Origin: Stutzerimonas stutzeri TS44
Lineage (GTDB): Bacteria > Pseudomonadota > Gammaproteobacteria > Pseudomonadales > Pseudomonadaceae
Assembly (NCBI GenBank): GCA_000263395.1
Contig: AJXE01000006.1
Span: 87,188 to 151,187 of the forward strand
Direction of reading: 5' to 3'
Length of the DNA: 64,000 bases
The number at the start of each line of letters is the position of its first letter. Within the stretch, counting starts at the first letter, position 1. The notes beneath the pieces were generated by a model that was not told the origin of the DNA, did no database searches, and saw only the letters and a list, made by a program, of their open reading frames with translations. A program made the position numbers and the translations under genes. Below, one piece after another: positions 12,014 through 19,648 of the stretch.

Positions 12014-13102
12014 ATGACCCAGCTTCGCTTCGACCCCGCCTGCTACGACAGCCAACTCGCCGACAAGGCCGCGCGCCTGCAGGCACTGCTCGCGCCCTTC
12101 GCCGCACCCGCCGCGGAGATATTCGATTCGCCACGCGAGCACTACCGCCTGCGCGCCGAGTTCCGCCTGTGGCGCGAAGACGGCCAGCGCCATTACGCGA
12201 TGTTCGAGCCGGGCGACAAGCACAAGGCGATCCTGATCGACGAGTTCCCCATCGCCAGCCGCCGGATCAACGAACTGATGCCGCAGCTGAAGGCTGCCTG
12301 GCAGGCGTCCGAAGTGCTGAGTTTCAAGCTGTTCCAGGTGGAATTTCTCACCACCCTGGCCGGTGACGCGCTGATCACCCTCGCCTATCACCGCCCGCTG
12401 GACGAGGCCTGGCAGGCCGCAGCCGAGCAGCTCGCCGCGCAACTGGGCGTGAACCTGGTCGGCCGCTCCAAGGGCAAGCGCATCGTCATCGGTCGCGATT
12501 ATGTGGAGGAGGAACTGGTGGTCGCCGGCCGCAGCTTCCGCTACCGCCAGCCGGAAGGCGCCTTTACTCAGCCCAACGGTGAGGTCTGCCAGAAGATGCT
12601 CAACTGGGCCTTTGATGCCCTCGGGCAGCGCGACGACGACCTGCTGGAGCTCTACTGCGGCAACGGCAACTTCACCCTGCCGCTGGCCACCCGCGTGCGC
12701 CGGGTGCTGGCCACGGAGATCAGCAAGACCTCGGTCAACGCCGCGCTGGCCAATATCGCTGACAACGGCATCGACAACATCGCGCTGGTGCGCCTCTCCG
12801 CCGAGGAGCTGACCCAGGCGCTCAACGAGGTGCGGCCGTTCCGCCGTCTGGCCGGCATCGACCTGAAGAGCTACGACTTCGGCAGCGTCTTCGTCGACCC
12901 GCCGCGCGCCGGCATGGACCCGGACACCTGCGAACTGACCCGCCGCTTCGAGCGCATCCTCTACATCTCCTGCAACCCGGAAACCCTGGCGCAGAACATC
13001 GCCCAGCTGGCCGACACCCACCGTATCGAACGCTGCGCACTGTTCGACCAGTTCCCCTACACCCACCACATGGAGTCTGGCGTGTTGCTGGTCCGCAAGT
13101 GA
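12014..13102 (+). CDS. trmA: tRNA (uracil-5-)-methyltransferase TrmA
   Basis: Makes 5-methyluridine at position 54 of the T loop in tRNAs using SAM. At 362 residues it is close to E. coli TrmA. The SAM motif is [12 protein letters not shown], the catalytic nucleophile Cys is near residue 320 in [10 protein letters not shown], and the general-base Glu is near 354 in HHMESG. The N-terminal part has the family start [17 protein letters not shown]. There is no TRAM domain, as expected for TrmA as opposed to RlmD. Confidence 0.95.
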   Translation: MTQLRFDPACYDSQLADKAARLQALLAPFAAPAAEIFDSPREHYRLRAEFRLWREDGQRHYAMFEPGDKHKAILIDEFPIASRRINELMPQLKAAWQASEVLSFKLFQVEFLTTLAGDALITLAYHRPLDEAWQAAAEQLAAQLGVNLVGRSKGKRIVIGRDYVEEELVVAGRSFRYRQPEGAFTQPNGEVCQKMLNWAFDALGQRDDDLLELYCGNGNFTLPLATRVRRVLATEISKTSVNAALANIADNGIDNIALVRLSAEELTQALNEVRPFRRLAGIDLKSYDFGSVFVDPPRAGMDPDTCELTRRFERILYISCNPETLAQNIAQLADTHRIERCALFDQFPYTHHMESGVLLVRK

Positions 13103-13113
13103 CCGCCCGCGAC

Positions 13114-13170
13114 TGAACGCCAGCGGTGCACCGGCGTTCACATCCGTAACCGCTCACGGATTACGGAGGT
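13114..13170 (+). promoter_or_regulatory. Two hairpins in the leader of the persulfide dioxygenase gene
   Basis: TGAACGCC pairs with GGCGTTCA (13114-13140), followed by CCGTAA pairing with TTACGG (13144-13166). The second stem covers the first two G of the ribosome binding site GGAGG (13165-13169), so folding could hide it. The first hairpin may instead be the trmA 3' end structure; it lacks a T tract. Confidence 0.4.
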
Positions 13171-13176
13171 GCACGC

Positions 13177-14571
13177 ATGCTGATTTTCGAGCCGATCTAT
13201 ACCGACGGTCTGGCGCAGATTTCCTACCTGGTGGGTGACAGCAAGGCCGCCGTCGCCGCGGTGATCGACCCGCGCCGCGACATCGACATCTACCTCGACC
13301 TGGCCCGCGAAAAGGGCCTGCGCATCGCCTACGCCATCGAGACCCACATCCACGCCGACTTCGTTTCCGGTGCCCAGGCACTGGCCGAACGCTGCGGCGC
13401 CGCGATCATCGGCGGACGTTCGGCGGATTACGCCTTCGGCCTGCGTCAGGTGGACGACGGCGAAGTGCTAACACTGGGCCAGGTCAGCCTGCAGGCGCTG
13501 CACTCGCCGGGTCACACCCCCGAGCACATCTCGCTGCTGCTGCGTGACAACCAGCAGGGCGAGGCGCCGTTCGCGCTGTTCACCGGCGATACGCTGTTCA
13601 ACCTCGACGTCGGCCGCCCAGACCTGCTCGGCGCGGACAGCACCAAGCAGCTAGCGGCGCAGCTCTACGCCACGCTGTTCACCCGCTACCTGCCGCTGGG
13701 CGAGCGCATCGAGATCTACCCTTGCCACGGCGCCGGCTCGGCCTGCGGCAAATCCATCGGCGACCGTCGCCACTCCACGCTCGGCAACGAATTGCTGTTC
13801 AACCCGGCGCTGAACCAGCGCCGCACCGAGCAGGAGTTTGTCGACTGGCTGCTCGACGGCATGCCCGAGCCGCCGCGCCACTATGCGCGGCTCAAGCAGC
13901 TCAACGCGCGCCCGCTCGAGCGCCTGCATGGCCCGGCGCTGCCGCCACCGCTGGCGCCGGAGGCGTTCCGCCAGCGCACCGCCGATCCCAGCGCCGTGCA
14001 ACTGGTGGATGTGCGCTCGATCCTGGCCTTCGGCGGCGGCCATGTGCCGGGTGCGCTGAACATTGCGCTGCGCGACGAGTTCGCCAGCTGGGCCGGCTGG
14101 ATGCTCGACGACCAGCGACCGATCTACCTGATCGGCGAGGACAGTGTGGAGGTCCACCAGGCGACGCTGCAGCTCTATCGCATCGGCCTCGACCAGGTCG
14201 CCGGCTACCTGCGCAACGGCATGAGCGACTGGCAGAACGCCGGCCTGCCGCTGGCATGCGTCGACCAATGGACGGTACATGAACTCGACCGCCGGCGCGG
14301 CGACGCCGAGGTCCAGGTGCTCGACGTGCGTTCACCCGAGGAGGTTGCGCAGGGCCGTGTGCCCGGCGCCCGGCATGCCTTCGTCGCGCATCTGCCGCAG
14401 CATCTCGCGCAGCTGGACCGGGACGGCACCGTGGCGGTCTATTGCGGCAGCGGCTATCGCGCCTCGATTGCCGCAAGCCTGCTCAAGCGCCACGGTTTCA
14501 GCCAGGTGGTCAACGTGCCGGGCTCCTGGGCCGCCTGGCGCAAGCACGACCTGCCGGTGGCGGAACGCTGA
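13177..14571 (+). CDS. Persulfide dioxygenase-rhodanese fusion (CstB/ETHE1-like)
   Basis: A 464-residue cytoplasmic protein. Residues 1 to about 245 are an ETHE1-type metallo-beta-lactamase domain with the iron-site motif THIHADF (His57, His59, Asp61), a His in SPGHTPEHIS and FTGDTLF. About 265-355 is a rhodanese-like domain with no cysteine in its active loop. About 370-460 is a complete rhodanese with Cys423 in YCGSGYRAS. This dioxygenase-pseudorhodanese-rhodanese order is that of staphylococcal CstB, which oxidises persulfides and makes thiosulfate. A strong ACGGAGGT site precedes ATG 13177. A role in sulfide detoxification is inferred from the domain order. Confidence 0.87.
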   Translation: MLIFEPIYTDGLAQISYLVGDSKAAVAAVIDPRRDIDIYLDLAREKGLRIAYAIETHIHADFVSGAQALAERCGAAIIGGRSADYAFGLRQVDDGEVLTLGQVSLQALHSPGHTPEHISLLLRDNQQGEAPFALFTGDTLFNLDVGRPDLLGADSTKQLAAQLYATLFTRYLPLGERIEIYPCHGAGSACGKSIGDRRHSTLGNELLFNPALNQRRTEQEFVDWLLDGMPEPPRHYARLKQLNARPLERLHGPALPPPLAPEAFRQRTADPSAVQLVDVRSILAFGGGHVPGALNIALRDEFASWAGWMLDDQRPIYLIGEDSVEVHQATLQLYRIGLDQVAGYLRNGMSDWQNAGLPLACVDQWTVHELDRRRGDAEVQVLDVRSPEEVAQGRVPGARHAFVAHLPQHLAQLDRDGTVAVYCGSGYRASIAASLLKRHGFSQVVNVPGSWAAWRKHDLPVAER

Positions 14572-14754
14572 TCAGCTGCGGCGTGGCCGACGATAGCGTG
14601 GTAAGCCGTCGACGGCCTGTTCCACCCGTTCTGGGTGCGCAACCTGGGTCGGTGACCCGGCCATCCGGTGGATAAGGCGGCGCCGTTATCCCCCCTACAC
14701 CGCGCCGAATCACGCGATCCGTAGGGTGGAAAACGGCCGACAGACTTTTCCAGC

Positions 14755-16338
14755 TCAGTACTCCACCTGCAATTCGGCGCTGCGCGGTTCGGCCTGGCAG
14801 GCCAGCGCCCAGCCCTGGCGCACCTCGCTCTCGCTCAGCACCTGGTTGCTGCGCATGCTCACGCTGCCCGCCACCACGCGGCACTTGCAGGCGGCGCAGA
14901 CACCCGAGCGGCACGCGCTCGGTGGTTGCAGGCCGGCCTGTTCCATCGCCTCCAGCAGCACCTCGCCGCGCGGCACGTCCAGCTCGTGGCGGCGGCCGTC
15001 GAGCGCAACCCGCAGGCGGCTGCGGCGACCGCCCGCTGTGGCCGTCGGCGCTGCGGCGGCAAAGCGCTCCAGATGGATGCGCGCCGCATTCACACCCAGC
15101 TCGCCCAGCGCCGCGCTGGCGGCATCCATGAACGGTTGCGGCCCGCAGATGAAGGCGTCGGCCGCCGACCAGTCGGCGATCTTCGCGGCAATCGCCGGGC
15201 CACTCGGCACACCCTGCTCGGCATCGAGCCAGATGCGCAGTTGCAGGCGTTCGGGGTAACGCGCAGACCACTCGGCCAGCTCCTCGGCAAAGATCAGCGA
15301 GGCGGCATCGCGGCTGGCATAGAACAGCCGTACCTGCCCGCTGCCTTCGACCAGCGCCGCCTGCAGGATCGCCATCAGCGGCGTGATGCCGCTGCCGGCG
15401 CCGAGCAGCAGCAGATCGTCATCCAGGTTGCGCGGCACGAACACGCCGGCCGGCGGCAGCGCCTCGATGCAATCGCCCGTCTGCAGATTGTCCAGCAGCC
15501 AGTTCGACGCGCGGCCGCCGGGCACCCGCTTGATGGTGATGCGCAGTGCGCCATCCGCCTGCGGCCGCTGCGACAGCGAGTAGCAGCGCAGCAGCGCCGG
15601 CTCGGCGCCGGGCACCCGCAGCGTGAGGAACTGCCCCGGCCGCGCGGCAAAGCGGGCGCGCAGGGCGGCCGGCACCTGCAGGGTGAACGAGCAGCTGTCG
15701 GCGGTTTCGGCCTGGCGCGAGGCGATGCGCAGACGGGTGAACTCACCGGCAACCGGCGCCGGCGACGATGCGGAAGAGGTCGTGCCCGAAGCATGTGTCG
15801 GCGCCGGTCCCGAGGCCGCAGCCGGTTTCGACTTGGGTACGCCACGCAGCATCGGCCACACCGACTTGCGGCGGAACAGCAGCACATAGCCGACATGCAG
15901 GCCGATCAGCCACAGCCCCAGATTGGCGAAGAACTCGTGCACTTCCTCGGCATCGCCCATCCAGCCGACGAAATCGATGTCGCTGGCGGCGCCGAAGACA
16001 TCCGGCCCGACACCCGGCAGCGCGGCCAGCACGTCGCCGTTGTCGACCATGCCCAGGCCGATCAGGCTGGCGATGGCGAAGCTACCCAGCGCGCCGACCG
16101 TCAGCCACTTGCCGACCGCCGACAGTCCGGGCTTGCGCCGCTGGCCCTTGGGCGGCAGCAGTTGCGGGAAGCCGCGCAGGCGCAGCGGCACGATCAGCAG
16201 ACGCCACACCAGCAACACGATCAGGCCGTAACCCAGCCAGTTATGCAGCGACTCGGCGTCGTCACCGCTGAGGTAGACGCCGAGGAAGAACCCGGCCAGC
16301 AGCCAGTGGAACAGACGGAAACGATTGAAAGCAGCCAC
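14755..16338 (-). CDS. Cytochrome b561-type membrane domain fused to FAD/NAD(P) and 2Fe-2S reductase
   Basis: A 527-residue three-part electron-transfer protein. Residues 1 to about 165 form a four-helix cytochrome b domain with candidate heme histidines in RLFHWLL, SLHNWLG, EVHEFF and GLHVGY. An Ala/Pro/Ser linker follows (about 172-197). About 198-420 is a ferredoxin-reductase module with the FAD motif RCYSLS, nucleotide motif GAGSGITPLM and CGPQPFM. The last 85 residues are a plant-type 2Fe-2S ferredoxin with Cys476, Cys481, Cys484 and Cys514. The start is GTG 16338 with AAGGAGG upstream. It diverges from the SHP and diheme cytochrome genes, whose usual partner is a stand-alone cytochrome b; the fused reductase would supply electrons from NAD(P)H. 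Confidence 0.86.
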   Translation of the reverse strand: MAAFNRFRLFHWLLAGFFLGVYLSGDDAESLHNWLGYGLIVLLVWRLLIVPLRLRGFPQLLPPKGQRRKPGLSAVGKWLTVGALGSFAIASLIGLGMVDNGDVLAALPGVGPDVFGAASDIDFVGWMGDAEEVHEFFANLGLWLIGLHVGYVLLFRRKSVWPMLRGVPKSKPAAASGPAPTHASGTTSSASSPAPVAGEFTRLRIASRQAETADSCSFTLQVPAALRARFAARPGQFLTLRVPGAEPALLRCYSLSQRPQADGALRITIKRVPGGRASNWLLDNLQTGDCIEALPPAGVFVPRNLDDDLLLLGAGSGITPLMAILQAALVEGSGQVRLFYASRDAASLIFAEELAEWSARYPERLQLRIWLDAEQGVPSGPAIAAKIADWSAADAFICGPQPFMDAASAALGELGVNAARIHLERFAAAAPTATAGGRRSRLRVALDGRRHELDVPRGEVLLEAMEQAGLQPPSACRSGVCAACKCRVVAGSVSMRSNQVLSESEVRQGWALACQAEPRSAELQVEY

Positions 16339-16395
16339 GACGGCGATCCTCCTTGTATGGATGCCGCCTTTGTATTCCCGCGAGCTGAAATGAAA

Positions 16396-16423
16396 CTGAA
16401 CGCCGCCGGCCGCCGCGGTTCAG
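16396..16423. promoter_or_regulatory. Inverted repeat in the divergent cytochrome promoter region
   Basis: CTGAAC and GTTCAG are separated by 16 bases, in the 140-base gap between the reductase fusion and the SHP gene. It is a possible operator; no known regulator consensus was recognised. Confidence 0.3.
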
Positions 16424-16478
16424 CTTGGCGTAAGGCAACGCCCCTAGGCTGCGCTCATTCCCAACCGGAGAGCGCACC

Positions 16479-16886
16479 ATGAAAGCCCGCTGGATCGTCG
16501 TCCTGACCTGCTGCCTGAGCCTGCCAGCCCTGGCCGAAACCGAACACCCACTGCTGGCCGGCTACGCCGCCCAGGCGCGCCAGCAGGATGCGAACTTCGC
16601 CGGTTTCTCCGCCGAGCGCGGCAAGGCGCTGTACTTCGCCGAGGAGCAGCGCGACGGCAAGACCATGAGCTGCACCACCTGCCACACCGCCGACCCGCGC
16701 AAGCCCGGCAAGACGCCCGCGCACCGCAAGGTCGATCCGCTGGCGCCGGCAGCCAACCCGGAGCGCTTCACCGACCTGAAGAAGGTCGAGAAGTGGTTCC
16801 GCCGCAACTGCGACGACGTCTACGCCCGTGAATGCACCGCGCAGGAAAAGGGCGACTTCATCAGCTGGATCGACAGCATCAAGTAA
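16479..16886 (+). CDS. SHP-type monoheme cytochrome c (DUF1924)
   Basis: A 135-residue periplasmic cytochrome resembling sphaeroides heme protein (SHP). A signal peptide ends at about LPALAE (residues 1-20). The single heme site is CTTCH. Downstream, NPERFTDLKKVEKWF and RRNCDD carry the conserved Asn-Cys pair; in SHP this Asn is the replaceable distal heme ligand, which lets the protein bind O2 or NO when reduced. The second Cys (ARECTAQEKGDF) could form the family disulfide. GGAG precedes ATG 16479. The diheme cytochrome gene follows after 10 bases, so the two form an operon. Confidence 0.88.
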   Translation: MKARWIVVLTCCLSLPALAETEHPLLAGYAAQARQQDANFAGFSAERGKALYFAEEQRDGKTMSCTTCHTADPRKPGKTPAHRKVDPLAPAANPERFTDLKKVEKWFRRNCDDVYARECTAQEKGDFISWIDSIK

Positions 16887-16896
16887 GGAGCCCGCC

Positions 16897-17421
16897 ATGA
16901 AGATCGCACCCCTCGCTGCCGCCGCCGGGCTGGGCCTGACCCTGGTACTGGCCGGCCTCAGCTTCGCCGATGACGACGACCATCGCGAGCGCAAGGTCTA
17001 CAAGCGGCCCAAGCGCCTGGCGCTGCCCAGCGACGCGCCGCTGGTGTGGCAGGAAGAATGCGCGGCCTGCCACATGCTCTATTCTCCCGGCCTGCTGCCT
17101 GCAGATGCCTGGCGCGAGCAGATGCGCACCCTCGACGAGCACTACGGCAGCAACGCCTCGCTGGACCCGGTACAGGAAAAGGAAATCCTCGACTTCCTGG
17201 TCCGCGCCTCGGCCGCCAACCGTCTGCCGGTGGAGCCGTCACCAAACGCCGGCGAGCCGCCGCGCATCAGCCAGACGCGCTGGTTCGAGCACAAGCACGA
17301 CGAGGTCAGCGACGCCAAGTTCGCCCGCGAGTCGGTCGGCGGCCGCTTCAACTGCGTGGCCTGCCATCGCGACGCGGAAAAAGGCGACTTCGACGAGGAC
17401 CGGGTGAAGATTCCGCGCTGA
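16897..17421 (+). CDS. Diheme cytochrome c (DHC), SHP partner
   Basis: A 174-residue periplasmic cytochrome with a signal peptide ending near SFADDDD. It has two c-type heme sites, CAACH near residue 55 and CVACH about 25 residues before the end. MLYSPGLLPADAWREQM and the closing segment DAEKGDFDED match the DHC family, the known electron donor to SHP. ATG 16897 is chosen because AAGGAG precedes it and because the longer frame overlaps shp without a signal peptide. It probably receives electrons from the divergent membrane reductase fusion. Confidence 0.88.
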   Translation: MKIAPLAAAAGLGLTLVLAGLSFADDDDHRERKVYKRPKRLALPSDAPLVWQEECAACHMLYSPGLLPADAWREQMRTLDEHYGSNASLDPVQEKEILDFLVRASAANRLPVEPSPNAGEPPRISQTRWFEHKHDEVSDAKFARESVGGRFNCVACHRDAEKGDFDEDRVKIPR

Positions 17422-17434
17422 GGCAAAAATAGCC

Positions 17435-17460
17435 GGAACATTTCGCCAACCGTTGCGTTA
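17435..17460 (+). promoter_or_regulatory. ECF-type promoter upstream of the sigma factor operon
   Basis: GGAACA, 13 bases, then TGCGTTA. This is the GGAAC/CGTT layout typical of ECF sigma promoters with a 16-base spacer, about 60 bases before the sigma gene. The same 13 fixed bases with the same spacing recur at 18980-19005, suggesting autoregulation. Confidence 0.7.
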
Positions 17461-17518
17461 TATCCATGCAGCAGCGCGGTCGGCAGCCGCACATGGGTTC
17501 AACCCAGTCGAGTGACCG

Positions 17519-18079
17519 ATGAACGACGACGAACAGGACCTCATCCAGCAGGCCGCGCGTGGTGATCGCCAGGCGTTCGGCACGCTGGTGCGCGTCCATC
17601 AGGCGCGGGTCTTCCACTTCCTTCGGCGCCTGCTCGGCAGCGCCGACGAGGCCGCGGACCTGACCCAGGAAACGTTCATCCGCGCCTTCCAGGCGCTGCC
17701 CAGGTGGCGCCCGGAAGCACGCTTGCAGACCTGGTTGCTGCAGATCGCGCGCAATGCCGCGCTGGATACGCTGCGCCAGCGGCAACGCTACGCCGACGTG
17801 GCGCCGGAGGCACTGGCCGAGCCGGTCGATCCGGCGCCATCGCCGCTGAGCCGACTGCAGACCGGACGCGATCTCGCATTGCTGGAGCGCTTGCTGGCCC
17901 GCCTGCCCCACGAACAGCGCGAGATTCTGCTGCTGCGCGAAGTGGAAGGACTGGCCTACGACGAACTGGCCGCCACGCTGCAGCTCAACGCCGGCACCGT
18001 CAAGTCGCGCCTGGCTCGCGCCCGCGAGGCGCTGCTGCACGGCTATCGCCAGGCCAACGGAGGCACCCTCGATGACTGA
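17519..18079 (+). CDS. ECF (extracytoplasmic function) sigma factor
   Basis: A 186-residue group IV sigma-70. Region 2 contains ADEAADLTQETFIRAFQ and the promoter-melting segment RWRPEARLQTWLLQIARN. After a short linker, region 4 has LPHEQREILLLREVEGLAYDE and the helix-turn-helix LNAGTVKSRLARARE. The 3' end overlaps the anti-sigma gene by 8 bases, so the two are translationally coupled. An ECF-type promoter lies upstream. The stimulus is unknown; the linked periplasmic sensor and nearby cytochromes suggest an envelope, metal or redox signal. Confidence 0.92.
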   Translation: MNDDEQDLIQQAARGDRQAFGTLVRVHQARVFHFLRRLLGSADEAADLTQETFIRAFQALPRWRPEARLQTWLLQIARNAALDTLRQRQRYADVAPEALAEPVDPAPSPLSRLQTGRDLALLERLLARLPHEQREILLLREVEGLAYDELAATLQLNAGTVKSRLARAREALLHGYRQANGGTLDD

Positions 18080-18500
18080 GCATCTGGACATGGCGACCCT
18101 GTCCGCCTACCTCGACAACGAACTCGACGCCGCCGCACAGCGCTACGCCGACGCCCACCTGGCGCTTTGTCCGCAGTGTCGCGCCACCCTGGCCGAACTC
18201 GACGGGCTCGGCCAGGGCTTGCGTGCACTGGCCTGCCCGGAGTTGCCGGCCGAGCTGCAGGCGCGTCTGCAGCGGCCCTTCGCGCCGCCACCCGTGCGCA
18301 GCTGGTGGGCCCGGCACTGGGCGCAGGGCCTCGGCGCCGCAGCGTCGGTGCTGCTCGGCCTGCTGCTCGGCTATGCCCTGCCCAGCCAGTCGCCGGGCAG
18401 CTCACCCAATCAAAACATGCTCGCCGTCCTCGGCAGCGCCCCACCCGGCGCGCTCTGCGCGCGCCCCGAATTCTGCTACCTGAAGGTAAACCTGAAATGA
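18072..18500 (+). CDS. Zinc-binding anti-sigma factor
   Basis: A 142-residue membrane protein. The N-terminal zf-HC2 domain holds the HxxxCxxC motif HLALCPQC near residues 28-35, preceded by the usual LSAYLDNEL. One transmembrane helix (about 85-105, GAAASVLLGLLLGYAL) separates it from a short periplasmic tail containing two Cys (LCARPEFC), which could form a disulfide switch. It overlaps the sigma gene before it and the sensor gene after it. It should hold the sigma factor inactive until signalled. Confidence 0.88.
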   Translation: MTEHLDMATLSAYLDNELDAAAQRYADAHLALCPQCRATLAELDGLGQGLRALACPELPAELQARLQRPFAPPPVRSWWARHWAQGLGAAASVLLGLLLGYALPSQSPGSSPNQNMLAVLGSAPPGALCARPEFCYLKVNLK

Positions 18501-18961
18501 GCAACACCACTCTGCGCAGCGCCCTGCTGCTGTCCATGCTGGTCAACGTCGGCGTGCTCGCCGGCCTCGGCTGGCAGAAACTCAGTCGCGATGGCCTGCC
18601 GATGCCCTCTGGCGCACCGACCGAGCTGTCGCGCGAACTGCAACTGAGCGCCAGCCAGCTGCAGCGCTGGCACGATGCCGAGGCGCCGTTCCTGGCCTAC
18701 TTGCGCGCATCCAACGCCAGCCTCGGCGAACACCGCAACCGGCTGATCGAGGCGATCTTCGCCGAACAGGTGGACCGCACGCTGATCGACGCCGAACAGG
18801 CGAAGATCGCCGAACTGCAGAACGAACAGCAGCGTCTGCTCATCGACCAGCTGCTGCAGGAGCGCGAGATCCTCGAACCGCAGCAGCGCGCGCGGCTCGC
18901 CCAGGTGCTCACGCAGCAGTCGTTCGGCGCCGACAGCATCGAGCAACTGCACCGCAAATGA
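18497..18961 (+). CDS. Periplasmic Spy/CnrX-like sensor protein
   Basis: A 154-residue protein with one N-terminal membrane anchor (LLLSMLVNVGVLAGLGW) and a long all-helical periplasmic part. The repeated pattern LSASQLQRWHDAE and LEPQQRARLAQVL is that of the LTxxQ-like Spy/CpxP/ZraP/CnrX group. There is no Cys and no His-x3-His pair, so classical CnrX metal ligands are not evident. The start ATG overlaps the anti-sigma stop (ATGA). The order sigma, anti-sigma, sensor recalls cnrYXH-type metal-response units, but the ligand here is unknown. Confidence 0.75.
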   Translation: MSNTTLRSALLLSMLVNVGVLAGLGWQKLSRDGLPMPSGAPTELSRELQLSASQLQRWHDAEAPFLAYLRASNASLGEHRNRLIEAIFAEQVDRTLIDAEQAKIAELQNEQQRLLIDQLLQEREILEPQQRARLAQVLTQQSFGADSIEQLHRK

Positions 18962-18979
18962 CGAATTGCACGGCGCGAT

Positions 18980-19005
18980 GGAACAAATCCGTCGCGCCTG
19001 CGTTA
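18980..19005 (+). promoter_or_regulatory. Second ECF-type promoter, upstream of the dnrO-like gene
   Basis: GGAACA, 13 bases, then TGCGTTA, identical in all fixed positions to 17435-17460. It lies 51 bases before the start of the downstream gene, suggesting that gene belongs to the same ECF regulon. Confidence 0.7.
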
Positions 19006-19055
19006 GAACATCAGGCGCCGACCTTTTCGCGGCCCGCTCAACAGGAGTCTTAGCA

Positions 19056-19538
19056 ATGATCCGCAAGCCCCACGCTCTCGCCTTCGCCATCATCCTCGCC
19101 GGCACCCTCGGCCACGCCGGCACCAGTCTCGCCGCCACCAGCCATGACCACGGCCACGGCGAAGGCGCGCCGGCGCTGCAACTCGATGCCGGCAAGCGCT
19201 GGGCCACCGATGCGCCGCTGCGCCAGGCGATGGGCACCATCAACGACGATATGCGCCAGGCGCTGCCGGCGATCCACGAGGACCGTCTGCCCGCCGCCCG
19301 CTACGGCGAACTGGCCGAGACGGTGCGCGGCCAGGTCGCCTACATGGTGGAGAACTGCAAGCTGAGCGCCGAGGCCGACGCGCAGCTGCACCTGATCATC
19401 GCCCAGCTGCTCGCCGGCGCCGACGCCATGAGCGGCGCCCCGGCCGGCCAGCGCGACGGCGCGGTGACGGTGGTCGGCGCGCTGGGCGACTACGCCACCT
19501 ACTTCGCCGACGACAGCTTCAAGCCGCTGGAACACTGA
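19056..19538 (+). CDS. DnrO-like periplasmic His-rich protein
   Basis: A 160-residue secreted protein: a signal peptide ending near TSLAAT, then a His-rich segment SHDHGHGEG able to bind metal, then a helical domain (WATDAPLRQAMGTINDDMRQAL and GQVAYMVENCKL). It resembles proteins listed as DnrO in databases, a name with no firm biochemical function behind it. AGGAG lies about 9 bases before ATG 19056. The ECF-type promoter upstream ties it to the preceding sigma/anti-sigma/sensor genes. A convergent hairpin separates it from dgkA. Confidence 0.72.
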   Translation: MIRKPHALAFAIILAGTLGHAGTSLAATSHDHGHGEGAPALQLDAGKRWATDAPLRQAMGTINDDMRQALPAIHEDRLPAARYGELAETVRGQVAYMVENCKLSAEADAQLHLIIAQLLAGADAMSGAPAGQRDGAVTVVGALGDYATYFADDSFKPLEH

Positions 19539-19561
19539 GCGCCTGCCGCGCTCAACTCTGG

Positions 19562-19602
19562 TCCGGCCGCGCCGGCGCAGCTAAAGCGCAGGCGCGGCCG
19601 GA
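19562..19602. terminator. Strong GC hairpin between convergent dnrO-like gene and dgkA
   Basis: A 12-bp perfect stem (TCCGGCCGCGCC with GGCGCGGCCGGA) has an inner GCGC/GCGC pairing. There is no T tract, so intrinsic termination is uncertain; the position between converging genes supports a 3'-end role. Confidence 0.55.
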
Positions 19603-19648
19603 GCTCGCGGGAAGGCACGCCTGCGATGTCCTTTTGCGAAAACGCGGA

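Noticed and set aside
14721..14735. Lone GTAGGGTGG segment resembling half a REPIN arm
   Set aside because: There is no inverted partner nearby, so it cannot be called a REPIN element.
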